A DNA stretch of 64,000 bases from Endomychus coccineus (GCA_958510875.1 CAUEHT010000003.1:1-64000); one strand, 5' to 3'; counted from the stretch's first letter, positions 32,738 to 45,700 are shown. The notes: generated from the letters alone by a model not told the origin. A program made the numbers and translations.

Positions 32738-33866
32738 AATATTCATAAGAAGTTTTATGGTACGATTAATGTTTTTTTTGTAAAGTAACTTCACAGATAC
32801 TGCAAATAGCATTGAAAATAATTGAAAAAGCAGCTTGAGAGATAAACATACAAAATTGTATTGCATTTAGCATGGCAATGCTGAAAATTAATTAGCTTGA
32901 TATTCATAAGGTAGGTATTACAATTTTTTTTCTTACAAGGAGAGGTAATTGTGTGTACCTATTTGTTAGAATGTTGAGAATTAGAGGGTACAATTACAAA
33001 GCAGCATAGGACATTGTCTGAGAAAAGAGGGAAAGCAATACAAGCTAATCTTGTATTGACCATATTTTAATGAAAAATAAACTTCATACAGAATTTACTG
33101 CTGCTATCATAAAGACAACCATAACAGATCACTATTCCACTTTACTAGCATTAAATACAAATCATATTAAAGAGGTAAAAAATGACTTATTGGTGACAAG
33201 ATGTCATAAAACGATAATGCAAAGTACATTTACATATTTAGGGCCAAGACATTGGAATCAACCACCAGCAGAGTTGAAAAATGTCAACGGACCTACTAAG
33301 GCCTTTAAAAATAAAATAAAAAAACATATCTTACAGAAAGGATTTCATTTAGATAAAAACCGTTTTACATTATATTAATTTTGCTTAATAGTTTTGCTAG
33401 AATCCAATTATTATTGTTATTGGTGCTAGACTCTTTTACTTAATCATAACATATATGTTAAACTCTGTTTATAAGTTCCCTAAATTTTTACTTCAAATCA
33501 CTAATAAACCACTCATTCCCTCACTTAATTCTTTTAAAAAATTTCTTATACGCTTTTTGAATTTTTGTTCTGATCCTCAATAATTGGTCTACTTATTTAC
33601 CTACTTATTTAATTATCTATGTATTTATGTATGTATAGGTATACGTTTTGTTTATATCTGGTTGTTATATTGCTAAATACTAATTAATGGTACTTATCCT
33701 AACTTTTTACAACTCTATTCCCATAAAACAAATTCCAATGAGAATTTACATGGGATTCCAATTTTTCTTTTATTTTACAAATGTCACATAAACTACTATA
33801 CATAATGCAATTATTTCTCTTATTGTAAATTTATTGTATCTTACAATAAGGTAAAATAAAAATTAT
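32738..33866 (+). mobile_element. Miniature L2 derivative
   Basis: After block A tail sequence (32738-32990) comes the L2 endonuclease end, then an in-frame join at about 33199 directly to the reverse-transcriptase C-terminus. The resulting ATG-started frame 33070-33378 (102 codons) reads MKNKLHTEFTAAII to HTKEVKNDLLVT-like sequence, then RCHKTIMQSTFTYLGPR and WNQPPAELKNV, and stops at the normal L2 stop. The full 3' UTR and TTATTC tail follow (to 33866). It removes everything from the linker through the palm and thumb. Catalytically impossible; resembles a non-autonomous deletion derivative. Confidence 0.75.
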
Positions 33867-35095
33867 TCTTATTCTATTCTTATATTCAACCAAGAAGGGG
33901 TGGAGGTTCTCCCTCGATTATTTGAAGTGTAGCTATTTGCTAGATACCACAGAAAATAGGGGGTATAGTTACAAATTTGCAAATAACATTGTTTGTTTTC
34001 AAGGTGGGTTCAAGACATATGAAAATCCAATAACCCATAAAATAGTTCACATTGTGTATAAACTATAACACTGTGAATAATCACCCTTATCCACTAAGAA
34101 TACTATTAAAATACTGAGGACCTTTCGACTAGCAGCATGCACCATCCGAGTTGGAAGCTCCTCTGTACTTTTAACAGTTCTTTTACGGGATAAGGTTGAT
34201 TATTTCTTATTTATATTTGAATGTTATATCGAATTACGTTATGAGAAGTAAAAACCTTCCTACATACTGGTTCTATTTAGGTTCTTTCTTTACTGGGAAA
34301 CTTTTCCAAACAATAAGTCACAACCAAAAGGGGGTGGGGTAATTTTCTTCGATTACTTAAATAGTATTGTATGTTACTCCATAAGAGGTAAGAAAATTAT
34401 TGATTTAAGTATTATGTAGGTAGGTAACCACTTTTGAAGAAATAGAGTTACCCTTCATTCAAATGATTAATTAAATTTCTATTTTCTTTGTATGAAGTTG
34501 AATGATTCAAAGACACCTTTCACTTTTGAAAAAGTTAATAGAGTTGCAACATTTCATATTTGTTGTCTATAGTATTCTAGGAGCAAAGTAAATCCAAGTT
34601 GTTTTCAAATTCAGTGAAGTAGTGGAGCGAGTATTTTTTTAAACATTTTGTTCACAACGTCGTATTACAATAATTGAAGGTCATTGTATTATATGATCTA
34701 CAATTGGCACTTGCAACTTGATCTGGTGTTTGAAGCTATCAACTTTCAATATTTAAGAACATAAATCAATAAACTATAAGAGACTTCACTGAGAATAAGA
34801 AATAATCTTCCGTATCCACTAAAAATACTATTAAAATACTGAGGACCTTTCGATTAACAGCATGCACCATCAGAGTTGGATGTACTCTGTATTTTACTTT
34901 CTTATTTAATTTTGAAAGTCATGTCGAATTACATTATGAAAAGTAAAAACCTTCCTGCATACTGGTAGGTACTTTCTTCAATTGGAAAACGTTTCCAAAT
35001 AATATACCACAACCAGGAGGGGGTGAGGTATTCTCCATCGATTACTTAAATAGTAGGCTATATGTAACTTCAGAAAAGAGAGGAGTATATATAGT
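33867..35095 (+). repeat. Family B repeats
   Basis: At least three cores (33897, 34330, 35017) with the usual GGGG/TCGATTA signature, plus two ATCCACTAA(A/G)AATACTATT blocks. Similar to 18441-19215 but with an extra section at 34560-34980 that reappears reversed at 49.3-49.7 kb. No gene seen. Confidence 0.7.
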
Positions 35096-36131
35096 TGTAA
35101 TTTATTACAAAAGTACAGTAGATAATTGAATATTATATATTACGATTTAATAGTCAGATAATAAATATAATTGATATTTCGAGTGAGCAATATAACAATA
35201 ATTAAGAAACGCTGAGACAACTCACAAATTATGTGGGCGTTATCAATGAGATAAGTATAGACTTCATATTTGAATCTTTTAACATCATTATTAATTGATC
35301 TCAATGCTAACGGAAGTTTGTTATAGACTTTTGATCCGTTGAAGGAAATACTATTTTGACATTTTCTTTTGGCGAATTTATTAATTTTGATTTCTTCATT
35401 GTAAGCTGCTCTTGTGTGATAGGCATGATCTATGCACTTAGTTTCCACTTTTAGATGCATGTAGATTAGACATTGATATATGTAAAGTGTTCTTACTTTT
35501 AGCACATTCATTTGTTTGTATAAAATATCCGTAGAAAATCTTTTAGATTTGTTTAATATTATTTTTAAGACGTAATTTTGTACAACATTAAGAGGTTCCA
35601 TTGCATTTTTATATAGACCCCCCACGCTTCGATGCCATATTTCAATAAAGATTCCACCAGAGCTTTGTATATATTTTTAAGCATACGCATGTATTCTCTT
35701 ATTTGGTAAAATTTAGAAATTAGTTTTCTTACTTTGCTTGCTAAATGTTCTACTTGAATATTCCACCTAAGATTTTTGTCAATGATTATACCAAGATATT
35801 TAATGTGGTCTGCAGCTTGTATGTAATTTTCACATTCACAGTTCGTATGGATGTATAGTTTGTTTACGTTATTGCATTCACTAACGTTCGTGATTGAGAA
35901 ACTTATGAATTTAGTTTTATTTGAATTAAGGGTGAGTTTGTTTGATTGTAACCAGCAATTCACAGTACTAAGACCACATGTAGCTTCATTCATGAGTGAA
36001 TGTGAATATCTATCACTGAATATAATAACTGTGTCGTCAGCATAGTTTATCAGTTTTGCATCAATCGGGAGGCTCCCTATCGAATTTATATAAATTAATA
36101 ACAATATTAGTAGTATAGTTGCGTATATCAT
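35096..36131 (-). pseudogene. L3 LINE, left copy, with YADD motif
   Basis: The minus strand 36131-35565 reads LIYINSIGSLPIDAKLINYA then DDTVIIFSD, with the catalytic YADD intact, then NCWLQSNKLTLNSNKTKFI, KYLGIIIDKNLRWNIQVEHL and YGIEAWG. A frame change in a G-run follows; the rest (35625-35140) reads MGGLYKNAMEPLNVVQN to KLPLALRSI and beyond. These are palm, thumb and C-terminal motifs of a Jockey/CR1-like reverse transcriptase. The fingers and first palm aspartate are missing. The 3' UTR ends near 35096 without the tail seen at 19216. Confidence 0.85.
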
Positions 36132-36480
36132 TGTCCATTTCAGTTATGTAATGTTTCACATATGTTGCTATTTTATCTGTGACTTTTAATTTAATATTCT
36201 TTACATCTGATCTATTGTTTTATGACTTTCGCGTAGTACCAAAAGACGCCACGTAGGAGTATTTTCTGAAAATTGTCAGTTGACTTGTAAATACAAGGCA
36301 TATCTGCGTTTTCAAAATCGTTTTACCACGTCGTGATCCAAGCGCCAGCTGGTGACTGAGCGAGGGACTACGAGTTTGACGACGCGTAAGCGACTCATGT
36401 CAACCATAGAGTTTCCGGACCTGTATGTACGACCGTGTTTTATGTTTATTAATTTAGTGAGCCACTGTACTATCGCTTTA
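36132..36480 (-). other. Probable L3 5' region: short open segment and GC-richer leader
   Basis: On the minus strand a short frame reads NNRSDVKNIKLKVTDKIATY then VKHYITEMDND just before the reverse-transcriptase fragment. Upstream (36230-36470) lies a non-repetitive, CpG-containing 240 bp with CCAGCTGGTGACTGAGC and GACGACGCGTAAGC. The same arrangement is mirrored at 39.02-39.37 kb and nowhere else in the window. I infer a LINE 5' UTR and a start of ORF1 joined to the palm by an internal deletion. Confidence 0.4.
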
Positions 36481-36800
36481 GGTACATAGAAAATTATTGA
36501 TTTATCTATTATATCAACAACATTCCAAGAACCAAAATGAGTAAATAACAGGGAACAATAGTTATTAATTAAGAGAACAAGGAATCATTCAACAAATTAA
36601 AAACTAAGGTATTGTTATTACTGTAGTGGTAAGAACACTCCAGGTACAAGACTCCTTACATTTGAAAAGTTGCATTCTCTGAAGGAAGATGAATGATTCA
36701 AAGACATTTAATTTCAAAGTAAAGTTGCAAATATTTTAATTTGTTGCAAAGTATTCTAGGAGCCAAGTTGTTCCAAATGGAATGTAATTTTTCTGCGTAC
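36481..36800 (+). repeat. AT-rich linker of the foldback arm
   Basis: Mirrored at 38690-39020. Contains AACAAGGAATCATTCAACAA and a TCTGCGTACAGAGAAAATAA string next to the block A edge. No coding signal. Confidence 0.6.
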
Positions 36801-37413
36801 AGAGAAAATAAACGGTTTTTAATAGTGTATCTTCCTCTGTTTACTGTAAATAGGTAGCTACTTTTGAAGAAATAGAGTTGCTTTAAATTTGTATTCTACA
36901 ATATCGATGATTCAAAGACATTTTAATTTTGAAAAGTACAGTTGCAATATTTTAATTTGTTGTATAGTATTTGAGGAGCCATGTAGTTGTAGAGCGACTA
37001 TATTTTATGAGCATTTTCTTTTGCAATACTTGAAGTTTCAATGATTGAATTATATAACCTAGAATTGGCCAAGTGACGTACGTCACAAATTCCAAAGAGT
37101 ACTCTAGAACTATACCTTCGACTAACATTTCACTCCATTTCAATTTTATACTCTTCTATGAATATCTACCTCTCAATCTATCTAACCTATGAATGTCAAA
37201 GTGACATACGATCCAAACCATAGAATAACTTGTGACACGTGCTAATAGTAAAAGTTTCTATAAACGCGTACCCATCTCTATATAACCTACAACTGCCAGA
37301 GTGACGTCTGTCTCACATAAAGGTTACCACGCACTATCCGAGTTAACCCTCAAAAAGGCGTTGCACATAAAAAACTGTTAACAGCGGGGCGTAGCCCGTA
37401 AAATCAACTAGTT
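36801..37413 (+). repeat. Partial block A (left end to core), plus orientation
   Basis: Equivalent to A1 from AAACGGTTTT through the single 15-bp unit to AAATCAACTAGT, with internal deletions, including about 36 bp at 37310. Confidence 0.75.
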
Positions 37414-38690
37414 TGGGGCCGTTTAGTGGCCCGTGCGGCCGGCGCCAGTCGTAATGATGTCTTTTTTGCTATGGGCCGCTAGCTTTTACTCGCTTCGGTT
37501 ATATTTTAGTAGCTAGAAAATTCCCTTTGGTACTCGGCAAGTCAGAAGCTCGTAGCTGAGACCTGAGAGTACCTGTTCCTATTTTAATTAAATTTTCATA
37601 TTTAAACGGAATTTTTGGAAAAAAGAAGGGTTTTCGGGTGCGTATCCCGACTAAATCTAACTACATGGAGCGAAAACGGTACGCGAAAAGCCCTTGCAAA
37701 GAATTCCTATGTTCCTAACTTTTGCACTCTTCCAACTCGCGTGCTACGGCCTTCTCACGTGAACGTCATTCGATTTATCGAAAATTGACTATTTTAAAAC
37801 AGTTTTTGACCCGGTTTGGAGCTATCGCGACCTTTTAAAAGGTTCAAAGTTAACGTTTCAATCATTTTTCGAGCTCGCTGCGCTCGCTTCATTTAGTTTG
37901 TCGTGTTCAAAAATGTTCGTCGATTAGGTCGAAAATCGCATATTCCTAGTGACTTTTCTAGTAACTCGCGTACCAACTTAAACCGGCCAGTATTATAGTT
38001 GACTAGTTGATTTTACGGGCTACGCCCCGCTGTTAACAGTTTTTTATGTGCAACGCCTTTTCGAGGGTTTAGTCGGATAGTGCGTGGTAACCTTTTGGTG
38101 AGGTGTATGGGCACCTTTGGGTTGTCACTGTGACAGACGTCACTGTGGCAGTTGTAGGTTATATAGAGATGGGTACGCGTTTATAGAAACTTTTACTATT
38201 AGCACGTGTCACAAGTTATTCTATGGTTTGGATCGTATGTCACTTTGACATTCATAGGTTAGATAGATTGAGAGTGGTAGATATTCATAGAAGAGTATAA
38301 AATTGGAATGAGGTCAAATCTTAGTCGAAGGTATAGTTCTAGAGTACTCTCTTGAATTTGTGACGTACGTCACTTGGCCAATTGTAACAAATTAAAATAT
38401 TGCAACTCCACTTTTTCAAAATTATAATGTCTTTGAATCATTGATATTGTAAAATAGAAATTTAATTAATTCATTGACGGAAGTACATTCTGATATTAAC
38501 TTGTTCAAAAATCATTGGCACTTTAAGAAAGAATTACATATAGTTACTATAACAGTTACTTACTTATACGGATATTAATCGAGTATCATTTTCATCAATT
38601 ATTTGAATGAAAAGCAACTCCATTTCTTCAAAATTAGCCACCTATTTAAAGTAAACAGAGGAAGATACCTTATAGAAAACCGTTTATTTT
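37414..38690 (-). repeat. Partial block A, reverse orientation, longer than its partner
   Basis: Starts inside the unknown ORF (the last 22 codons, ending FFAMGR and stop at about 37486, are readable on the plus strand), continues through the core, one 15-bp unit (38017) and the left AT-rich part. The first 588 bp (37414-38001) have no partner in the left arm and form the loop of the foldback. Closest to A5 in sequence. Confidence 0.75.
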
Positions 38691-40400
38691 CTCTGTACGC
38701 AGAAAAATTAAATTCCATTTGGAACAACTTGGCTCCTAGAATACTTTACAACAAATTAAAATATTTGCAACTCTACTTTGAAATTAAATGTCTTTGAATC
38801 ATTCATCTTCCTTTAGAGAATGCAACTTTTCAAATGTAAGGAGTCTTGTAGCTGAAGTGTTCTTACCACTACAGTAATAACAATACCTTAGTTTTTATTT
38901 TGTTGAATGATTCCTTGTTCTCTTAATTAATAACTATTGTTCCCTGTTATTTACTCATTTTGGTTCTTGGAATGTTGTTGATATAATAATTAAATCAATA
39001 ATTTTCTATGTACCTAAAGCGATAGTGTACAGTGGCTCACTAAATTAATAGACATAAAACACGGTCGTACATACAGGTCCGGAAACTCTATGGTTGACAT
39101 GAGTCGCTTACGCGTCGTCAAACTCGTAGTCCCTCGCTCAGTCACCAGCTGGCGCTTGGATCACGAAGTGGTAAAACGATTTTGAAAACGCAGATATGCC
39201 TTGTGTTTACAAGTTAACTTACAGTTTTCAGAAAATACTCCTATGTGGCGTCTTTTGGTACTACGCGAAAGTCATAAAATAATAGATCAGATGTGAAGAA
39301 TATTAAATTAAAAGTCACAGATGAAATAGCAACATATGTGAAACATTACATAACTGAAATGGACAATGATATACGCAACTATACTACTAATATTGTTATT
39401 AATTTATATAAATTCGATAGGGAGCCTCCCGTTTGATGCAAAACTGATAAACTCTGCTGACGATACAGTTATTATATTCAGTGATAGATATTCACATTCA
39501 CTCATGAATGAAGCTACAAGTAGTCTTAGTACTGTGAATTGCTGGTTACAATCAAACAAACTCACCCTTAATTCAAATAAAACTAAATTCATAAGTTTCT
39601 CAATCACGAACGTTAGTGAATGCAATAACGTAAACAAACTATACATCCATACGAACTGTGAATGTGAAAATGACATACAAGCTGCAGACCACATTAAATA
39701 TCTTGGTATAATCATTGACAAAAATCTTAGGTGGAATATTCAAGTAGAACATTTAGCAAGCAAAGTAAGAAAAGTAATTTATAAATTTCACCAAATAAGA
39801 GAATACATGCGTATGCTTAAAAATATATACAAAGCTCTGGTGGAATCTTTATTGAAATATGGCATCGAAGCGTGGGGGATCTATATAAAAATGCAATGGA
39901 ACATCTTAATGTTGTACAAAATTACATCTTAAAAATAATATTAAACAAATGTAAAAGATTTTCTACGAATATTTTATACAAACAAATGAATGTGCTAAAA
40001 GTAACAACCCTTTACATATATCAATGTCTAATCTACATGCATCTAAAAGTGGAAACTAAGTGCATAGATCATGCCTATCACACAAGAGCAGCTTACAATG
40101 AAGAAATCAAAATTAATAAATTCGCCAAAAGAAAATGTCAAAATAGTACCTATTTCCTTCAACGGATCAAAAGTCTATAAAAAACTTCCGTTAGCATTGA
40201 GATCAATTAATAATGATGTTAAAAGATTCAAATATGAAGTCTATACTTATCTCATTGATAACGCCCACATATTTGTGAGTTGTCTCAGCGTTTCTTAATT
40301 ATTGTTATATTGCTCACTCGAAATATCAATTATATTTATTATCTGACTAATAAATCGTAATATATAATATTCAATTATCTACTGTACTGTTGTAATAAAT
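38002..40400 (+). repeat. Right arm of the foldback
   Basis: Reverse complement of 35109-37413; includes block A left end, linker, L3 leader and L3 reverse transcriptase. Homology with the left arm stops near 40400, after which this side continues to a complete L3 3' end. Confidence 0.85.
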
Positions 40401-40510
40401 TATACGGCACAATACAAACCTCTTGGCGTTTAGATGTCTATTTTCCTGTATTCACGTGATACCAGTTTTAGTTTCAATAAACATATTCTTAGGTATTCTT
40501 ATTCTTATAC
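39020..40510 (+). pseudogene. L3 LINE, right copy, YADD mutated to SADD, complete 3' end
   Basis: The frame 39366-39932 carries KLINSADDTVIIFSD: codon 39453-39455 is TCT instead of TAT, replacing the Tyr of YADD. Then NCWLQSNKLTLNSNKTKFI and KYLGIIIDKNLRWNIQVEHL. The G-run frame change is shared with the left copy; a further 4-bp insertion near 40145 breaks the C-terminus, which resumes at 40150-40298 (SFNGSKVYKKLPLALRSI). The 3' UTR (to about 40510) has AATAAACATATTC and the TTCTTATTCTTATAC tail. Leader at 39020-39260 as in the left copy. Confidence 0.85.
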
Positions 40511-41224
40511 TCCTCTCTTTTCTGAAGTTACATATAGCCTACTATTTAAGTAATCGATGGAGAATACCTCACCCTCTCCTCTTCAAAAGTGAAAGGTGTC
40601 TTTGAATCATTCAACTTCATACAAAGAAAATAGAAATTTAATTAATCATTTGAATGAAGGGTAACTCTATTTCTTTAAAAAGTACCTACCTATATAATAC
40701 TTAGATCAATGATTTTCTCATCTCATATGGAGTAACATACATTACTATTTAAGTAATCGAAGAAAATTACCCCACCCCCTTTTGGTTGTGACTTATTGTT
40801 TGGAAAAGTTTCCCAGTAAAGAAAGAACCTAAATAGAACCAGTATGTAGGAAGGTTTTTACTTCTCATAACGTAATTCGATATAACATTCAAATATAAAT
40901 AAGAAATAATCAACCTTATCCCGTAAAAGAACTGTTAAAAGTACAGAGGAGCTTCCAACTCTGATGGTGCATGCTGCTAGTCGAAAGGTCCTCAGTATTT
41001 TAATAGTATTCTTAGTGGATAAGGGTGATTATTCACAGTGTTATAGTTTATACACAATGTGAACTCTTTTATGGGTTATTGGATTTTCATATGTCTTGAA
41101 CCCACCTTGAAATCAAACAATGTTATTTGCAAATTTGTAACTATACCCCCTATTTTCTGTGGTATCTAGCAAATAGCTACACTTCAAATAATCGAGGGAG
41201 AACCTCCACCCCTTCTTGGTTGAA
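40511..41224 (-). repeat. Family B repeats, reverse orientation
   Basis: Reverse complement of the family B stretch seen at 18441-19215, abutting L3 on the left and the L2 tail on the right in the same order as there. No gene seen. Confidence 0.75.
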
Positions 41225-42700
41225 TATAAGAATAATTTTTATTTTACCTTATTGTAAGATACAATAAATTTACAATAAGAGAAATAATTGCATTAAGTAT
41301 AGTAGTTTATGTGACATTTGTAAAATAAAAGAAAAATTGGAATCCCATGTAAATTCTCATTGGAATTTGTTTTATGGGAATAGAGTTGTAAAAAGTTAGG
41401 ATAAGTACCATTAATTAGTATTTAGCAATATAACAACCAGATATAAACAAAACGTATACCTATACATACATAAATACATAGATAATTAAATAAGTAGGTA
41501 AATAAGTAGACCAATTATTGAGGATCAGAACAAAAATTCAAAAAGCGTATAAGAAATTTTTTAAAAGAATTAAGTGAGGGAATGAGTGGTTTATTAGTGA
41601 TTTAGTTTAACATATAGGTTATGATTAAGTAAAAGAGTCTAACACCAATAACAATAATAATTGGATTCTAGCAAAACTGAATTTTTAGTTGCTGCACACT
41701 AAGTATGTTCTTTAAATGACACATTCTGTAAACAATGCCTCTTAATTTTTTTATCATTTCTTGGGCATGTATATCCCATTTTACTAATTTATCTATTGTG
41801 ACTCCTAAATATTTTAATGAAGGGACAATTTCTAAGCAGGAATCGTTACCTGTTTTTAATCCCTTGAATTCAGGTTGCCCCCTCACATAAGAAGAGAACG
41901 TAAGTACTTTTGTTAGATATTTTATCTTCACCTGTACACTTATTAATGTTACTTGAATTAATAATAGAAACGACCTCATTTGGAGTTGTACTGTACAAGA
42001 ACATGGATCTAGGACTCCTATTTTCATTAGTGTGAGTGTCAGTTTCATGCTTTCGTATTTTTTTTGCATAAGTTTTACCTATGTTAGCAAAGCGTTTATT
42101 GAAAGCATTTGAAATATCAATAGGAGTTTTTACAATCTCATCACTTTCAAGCTTCAATTCCTTGATTTCCGATTTATTTTTGATCTTTTTGTTCTCAACT
42201 TTATTAATTGTTTCCCATAATGCTTTATTAGACCCTACGTTATCCATAATTTTGTATTTGAAATGATTACACTTAGTTTTATGAATGAGGCCATTGAGTT
42301 TATTCCTGTATATTTTATAACAATTATTAATAGTCTCATTATTTGGATATTTTAGATATTGCTGGTAAAGCCAATTTCTAGTTTTTATAGACTTCAAAAT
42401 GCCTGCTGTGATCCACTCTTTTCTTTTTATGTTTTTATTATAAATGATTTCAATATTAAGAGCCTTATAAACTGTGTCCCAATTTTCATCCTCCAATGAT
42501 TTCCTTAATTTATCCTCGTCTATTTTTGTCACCAATAAGTCATTTTTTACACCTTTAATATGATTTATATTAAATGCTAGTAAAGTGGAATAGTGATCTG
42601 TTATGGTTGTCTTTATGATAGCAGCAGTAAATTCTGTATAAAGTTTATTTTTCATTTAAATATGATCAATACAAGATTTGCTTGTATTGCTTTCCCTCTT
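41225..42700 (-). pseudogene. L2 copy d: least damaged internally deleted LINE
   Basis: The minus strand 42655-41870 is open for 261 codons from a true ATG. It covers TTITDHYSTLLAFNINH, WDTVYKALNIEII, KRKEWITAGILKSIKTRN, GLIHKTKCNHFKYKIMDNVG and up to GEDKISNKS. It retains the four codons and the GLIHKTK stretch lost in copies a, b and c, so it represents the form before those lesions. The palm is already missing; sequence resumes with LEIVPSLKYLGVTID in another frame (42069-41668). A second deletion joins LSVQQLK to the 3' UTR near 41680. Tail at 41225. Confidence 0.85.
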
Positions 42701-45700
42701 ATCTCAGACAATGTCCTATGCTGCTTTGTAATTGTACCCCCTAATTCTCAACATTCTAACAAATAGGTACACACAATTACCTCTCCTTGTAAGAAAAAAA
42801 ATTGTAATACCTACCTTATGAATATCAAGCTAATTAATTTTCAGCATTGCCATGCTAAATGCAATACAATTTTGTATGTTAATCTCTCAAGCTGCTTTTT
42901 CAATTATTTTCAATGCTATTTGCAGTATCTGTGAAGTTACTTTATAAAAAAAACATTAATCGTACCATAAAATTTCTTATGAATATTGTGCTAGTATTTT
43001 CTTAACATGCTACCTACAATTGACTTCTATTTGTAGATAGCTCAAGCAGCCTTTTACTTTATTTTCAGTCCAAATTACAGTCTCTGAGGAATGAGAAGAA
43101 GCTATTTTATAAAAAAATCTATTAGCCGTTGAGGAAGCCTAAGCATTTTGTCTGTCTGAAGCAGAATGACATTCTCTTTTGAGCTACCATAAGGATACAC
43201 CTTCTCAGTCAGTATGCCATTCGATAAGATTTCTCAAACATATCGGTAGCAGAACCATTGTAAAAACCAATTCCCAGTATTAAAACTGTACGATCTACCC
43301 TTTTTGTTATAAATACAAAGATACAGAATTTATTCCTATTAGTAACTTGCAAAATGCAATTGTGTTTTGTTTGTACATCTCTCAATCAAGTTTGAACATC
43401 TCTATTTTGAATGCTACATAGTCTCAGAGGGAGTTATGTTATACAAAATTTACTTCGAATTTGATATATGCCAGGAATAATGAAGTGAAAGGAAGCATTT
43501 CATTATTAAGTTTTCCCCTTACCTTGATTCTTGTTACATATGCATAAGCAAAGTTCAATTTGAAGTATTGAAACTGTACGATTCATCCTTTGGATGCCTT
43601 CGTCTCTTAATGTATCAAAATATCCATAAAATGATGTATACTTTGTTGAAAGTATACCTTGTGGTAGCAGATTAATTGTTTAACACTTTTATAATCATTT
43701 TCATGCATGTAACATCTGTTTTGGTGAAAATTTTCCACCAACTGACATATGTATAAAATGATACATCATGTAAATTGAACATTAAGAATGCTTTCCTTTC
43801 CAACAACATATGAAATACTCTTGAATACATCTTTTTCTTGCTTTATTCAATATCATTTACCCATATTTAGCATCGCATACTTGGTAAAATGTAAGACATA
43901 ACCTTGTGTCTACGTTGAACATGTGAAATCACTATTTGTATTCCTAAAAACATAATACACGATACAAATGTCTATAGAAATATCTTTATTGTATATACAG
44001 TAACATTATTCGAGTACATTGAAAGTCCTGTACCATCAATTTGAACTAATTCTGAGTGAACCCAATGTTCGTGCTGCTACGTTACTTGAAAATTGCTACT
44101 TTTACTGTAGAATATGACAGATATCTTGATATATTCATTGAAAATGTATTGAACTCTGCTCGAATATGATGTACATACCTTTCTATATCGTGTTGTCACG
44201 ATATTTCTGCAAGAATTTATCTGTTGGTTCCAAACCTTGATATAATTCATATATTCAAATCTGAAATAAAGTATGTTGAATCTTATTGTTACATATTGTT
44301 CAGACATACCTCTAGAACGTTTTTTAATAGATGGGGCCCCTTTGTTGTATCATATTCAAGTACTTTTGAATGGAAACATGATATTCACAACTTACGCTTG
44401 CCAGAGGTTAAATACATGAGAGGAGGTTATCTGTGAGACCATAGAGGTTCGCTAGAACATTTTGCGACGATAGAAATAGTTTCAGTAGCCCCACATAAAC
44501 TATAGATGTGGAAATGTACATATTTCCCTCGGAAGTATACCTTCGTCCATGGACCATTTTGGAAATTTCTGAGCAGTATATAGCTATTTAAGATCTCTTG
44601 ACATTATTTCTACATCGTTTTATTATACATACACCTCCGAAATCAGTCGCTTTCGTAAATTATCAGGTAATTCTTACATAGGTTACCTTCAAACGACGTC
44701 GAATCTTTATCAATTTATTTGACCTATTTAGAGGCATTTTTGGGTTAAAAGTTTGACTATAATAATTTTTTTGCATTATCGATGACGATCTTTCGAATGG
44801 TGAATTTTAATTGAAGGTACAGGCTCTAGTTTTCGATTTGAGAATATTTTATTATTATTATTACAATATGGCCGACAAAAAGTGGTATTACATCGATTTG
44901 AATAAAAATATCCCCAACTCTTGTGTCAGATTAATTAATTTGACGTTTCTAAGAATGCGAAATTTCGCAATTTTATACGAAAGTTTAAACATTCAGATCT
45001 CGATAGCGCTTCTGGCTCCGGGATTTTCACTCGGCCTATCGAAATTAGAAGGTTCGAATTGTATAAAAACACAATTGCATGAAGGCCAAACCTCCTATGT
45101 AATAAGCTACGAACGAAATGATTTTGACATATCCCTCGAGGAGCTCGCTACGCGTCAGTTAGAGTTTATACATTTTACCTCGATCTTGTTAATTTGGGGC
45201 CGTTTAGTGGCCCGTGCGGCCGGCGCCAGTCGTAATGAAGTCTTTTTTGCTATGGGCCGCTAGCTTTTACTCGCTTCGGTTATATTTTAGTAGCTAGAAA
45301 ATTCCCTTTGGTACTCGGCACGTCAGAAGCTCGTAGCTGAGACCTGAGAGTACCTGTTCCTATTTTAATTAAATTTTCATATTTAAACGGAATTTTTGGA
45401 AAAAAGAAGGGTTTTCGGGTGCGTATCCCGACTAAATCTAACTACATGGAGCGAAAACGGTACGCAAAAAGCCCTTGCAAAGAATTCCTATGTTCCTAAC
45501 TTTTGCACTCTTCCAACTCGCGTGCTACGGCCTTCTCACGTGAACGTCATTCGATTTATCGAAAATTGACTATTTTAAAACAGTTTTTGACCCGGTTTGG
45601 GGCTATCGCGACCTTTTAAAAGGTTCAAAGTTAACGTTTCAATCATTTTTCGAGCTCGCTGTGCTCGCTTCATTTAGTTTGTCGTGTTCAAAAATGTTCG

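Larger units (their letters stand above)
35109..37413 (+). repeat. Left arm of a foldback (inverted repeat)
   Basis: Pairs with 38002-40400 in reverse complement. Within L3 the paired coordinates sum to 75,497; nearer the centre the sum drops to 75,415 because of small indels in block A. The arm ends at ACTAGT (37408-37413) in block A core. Confidence 0.85.
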
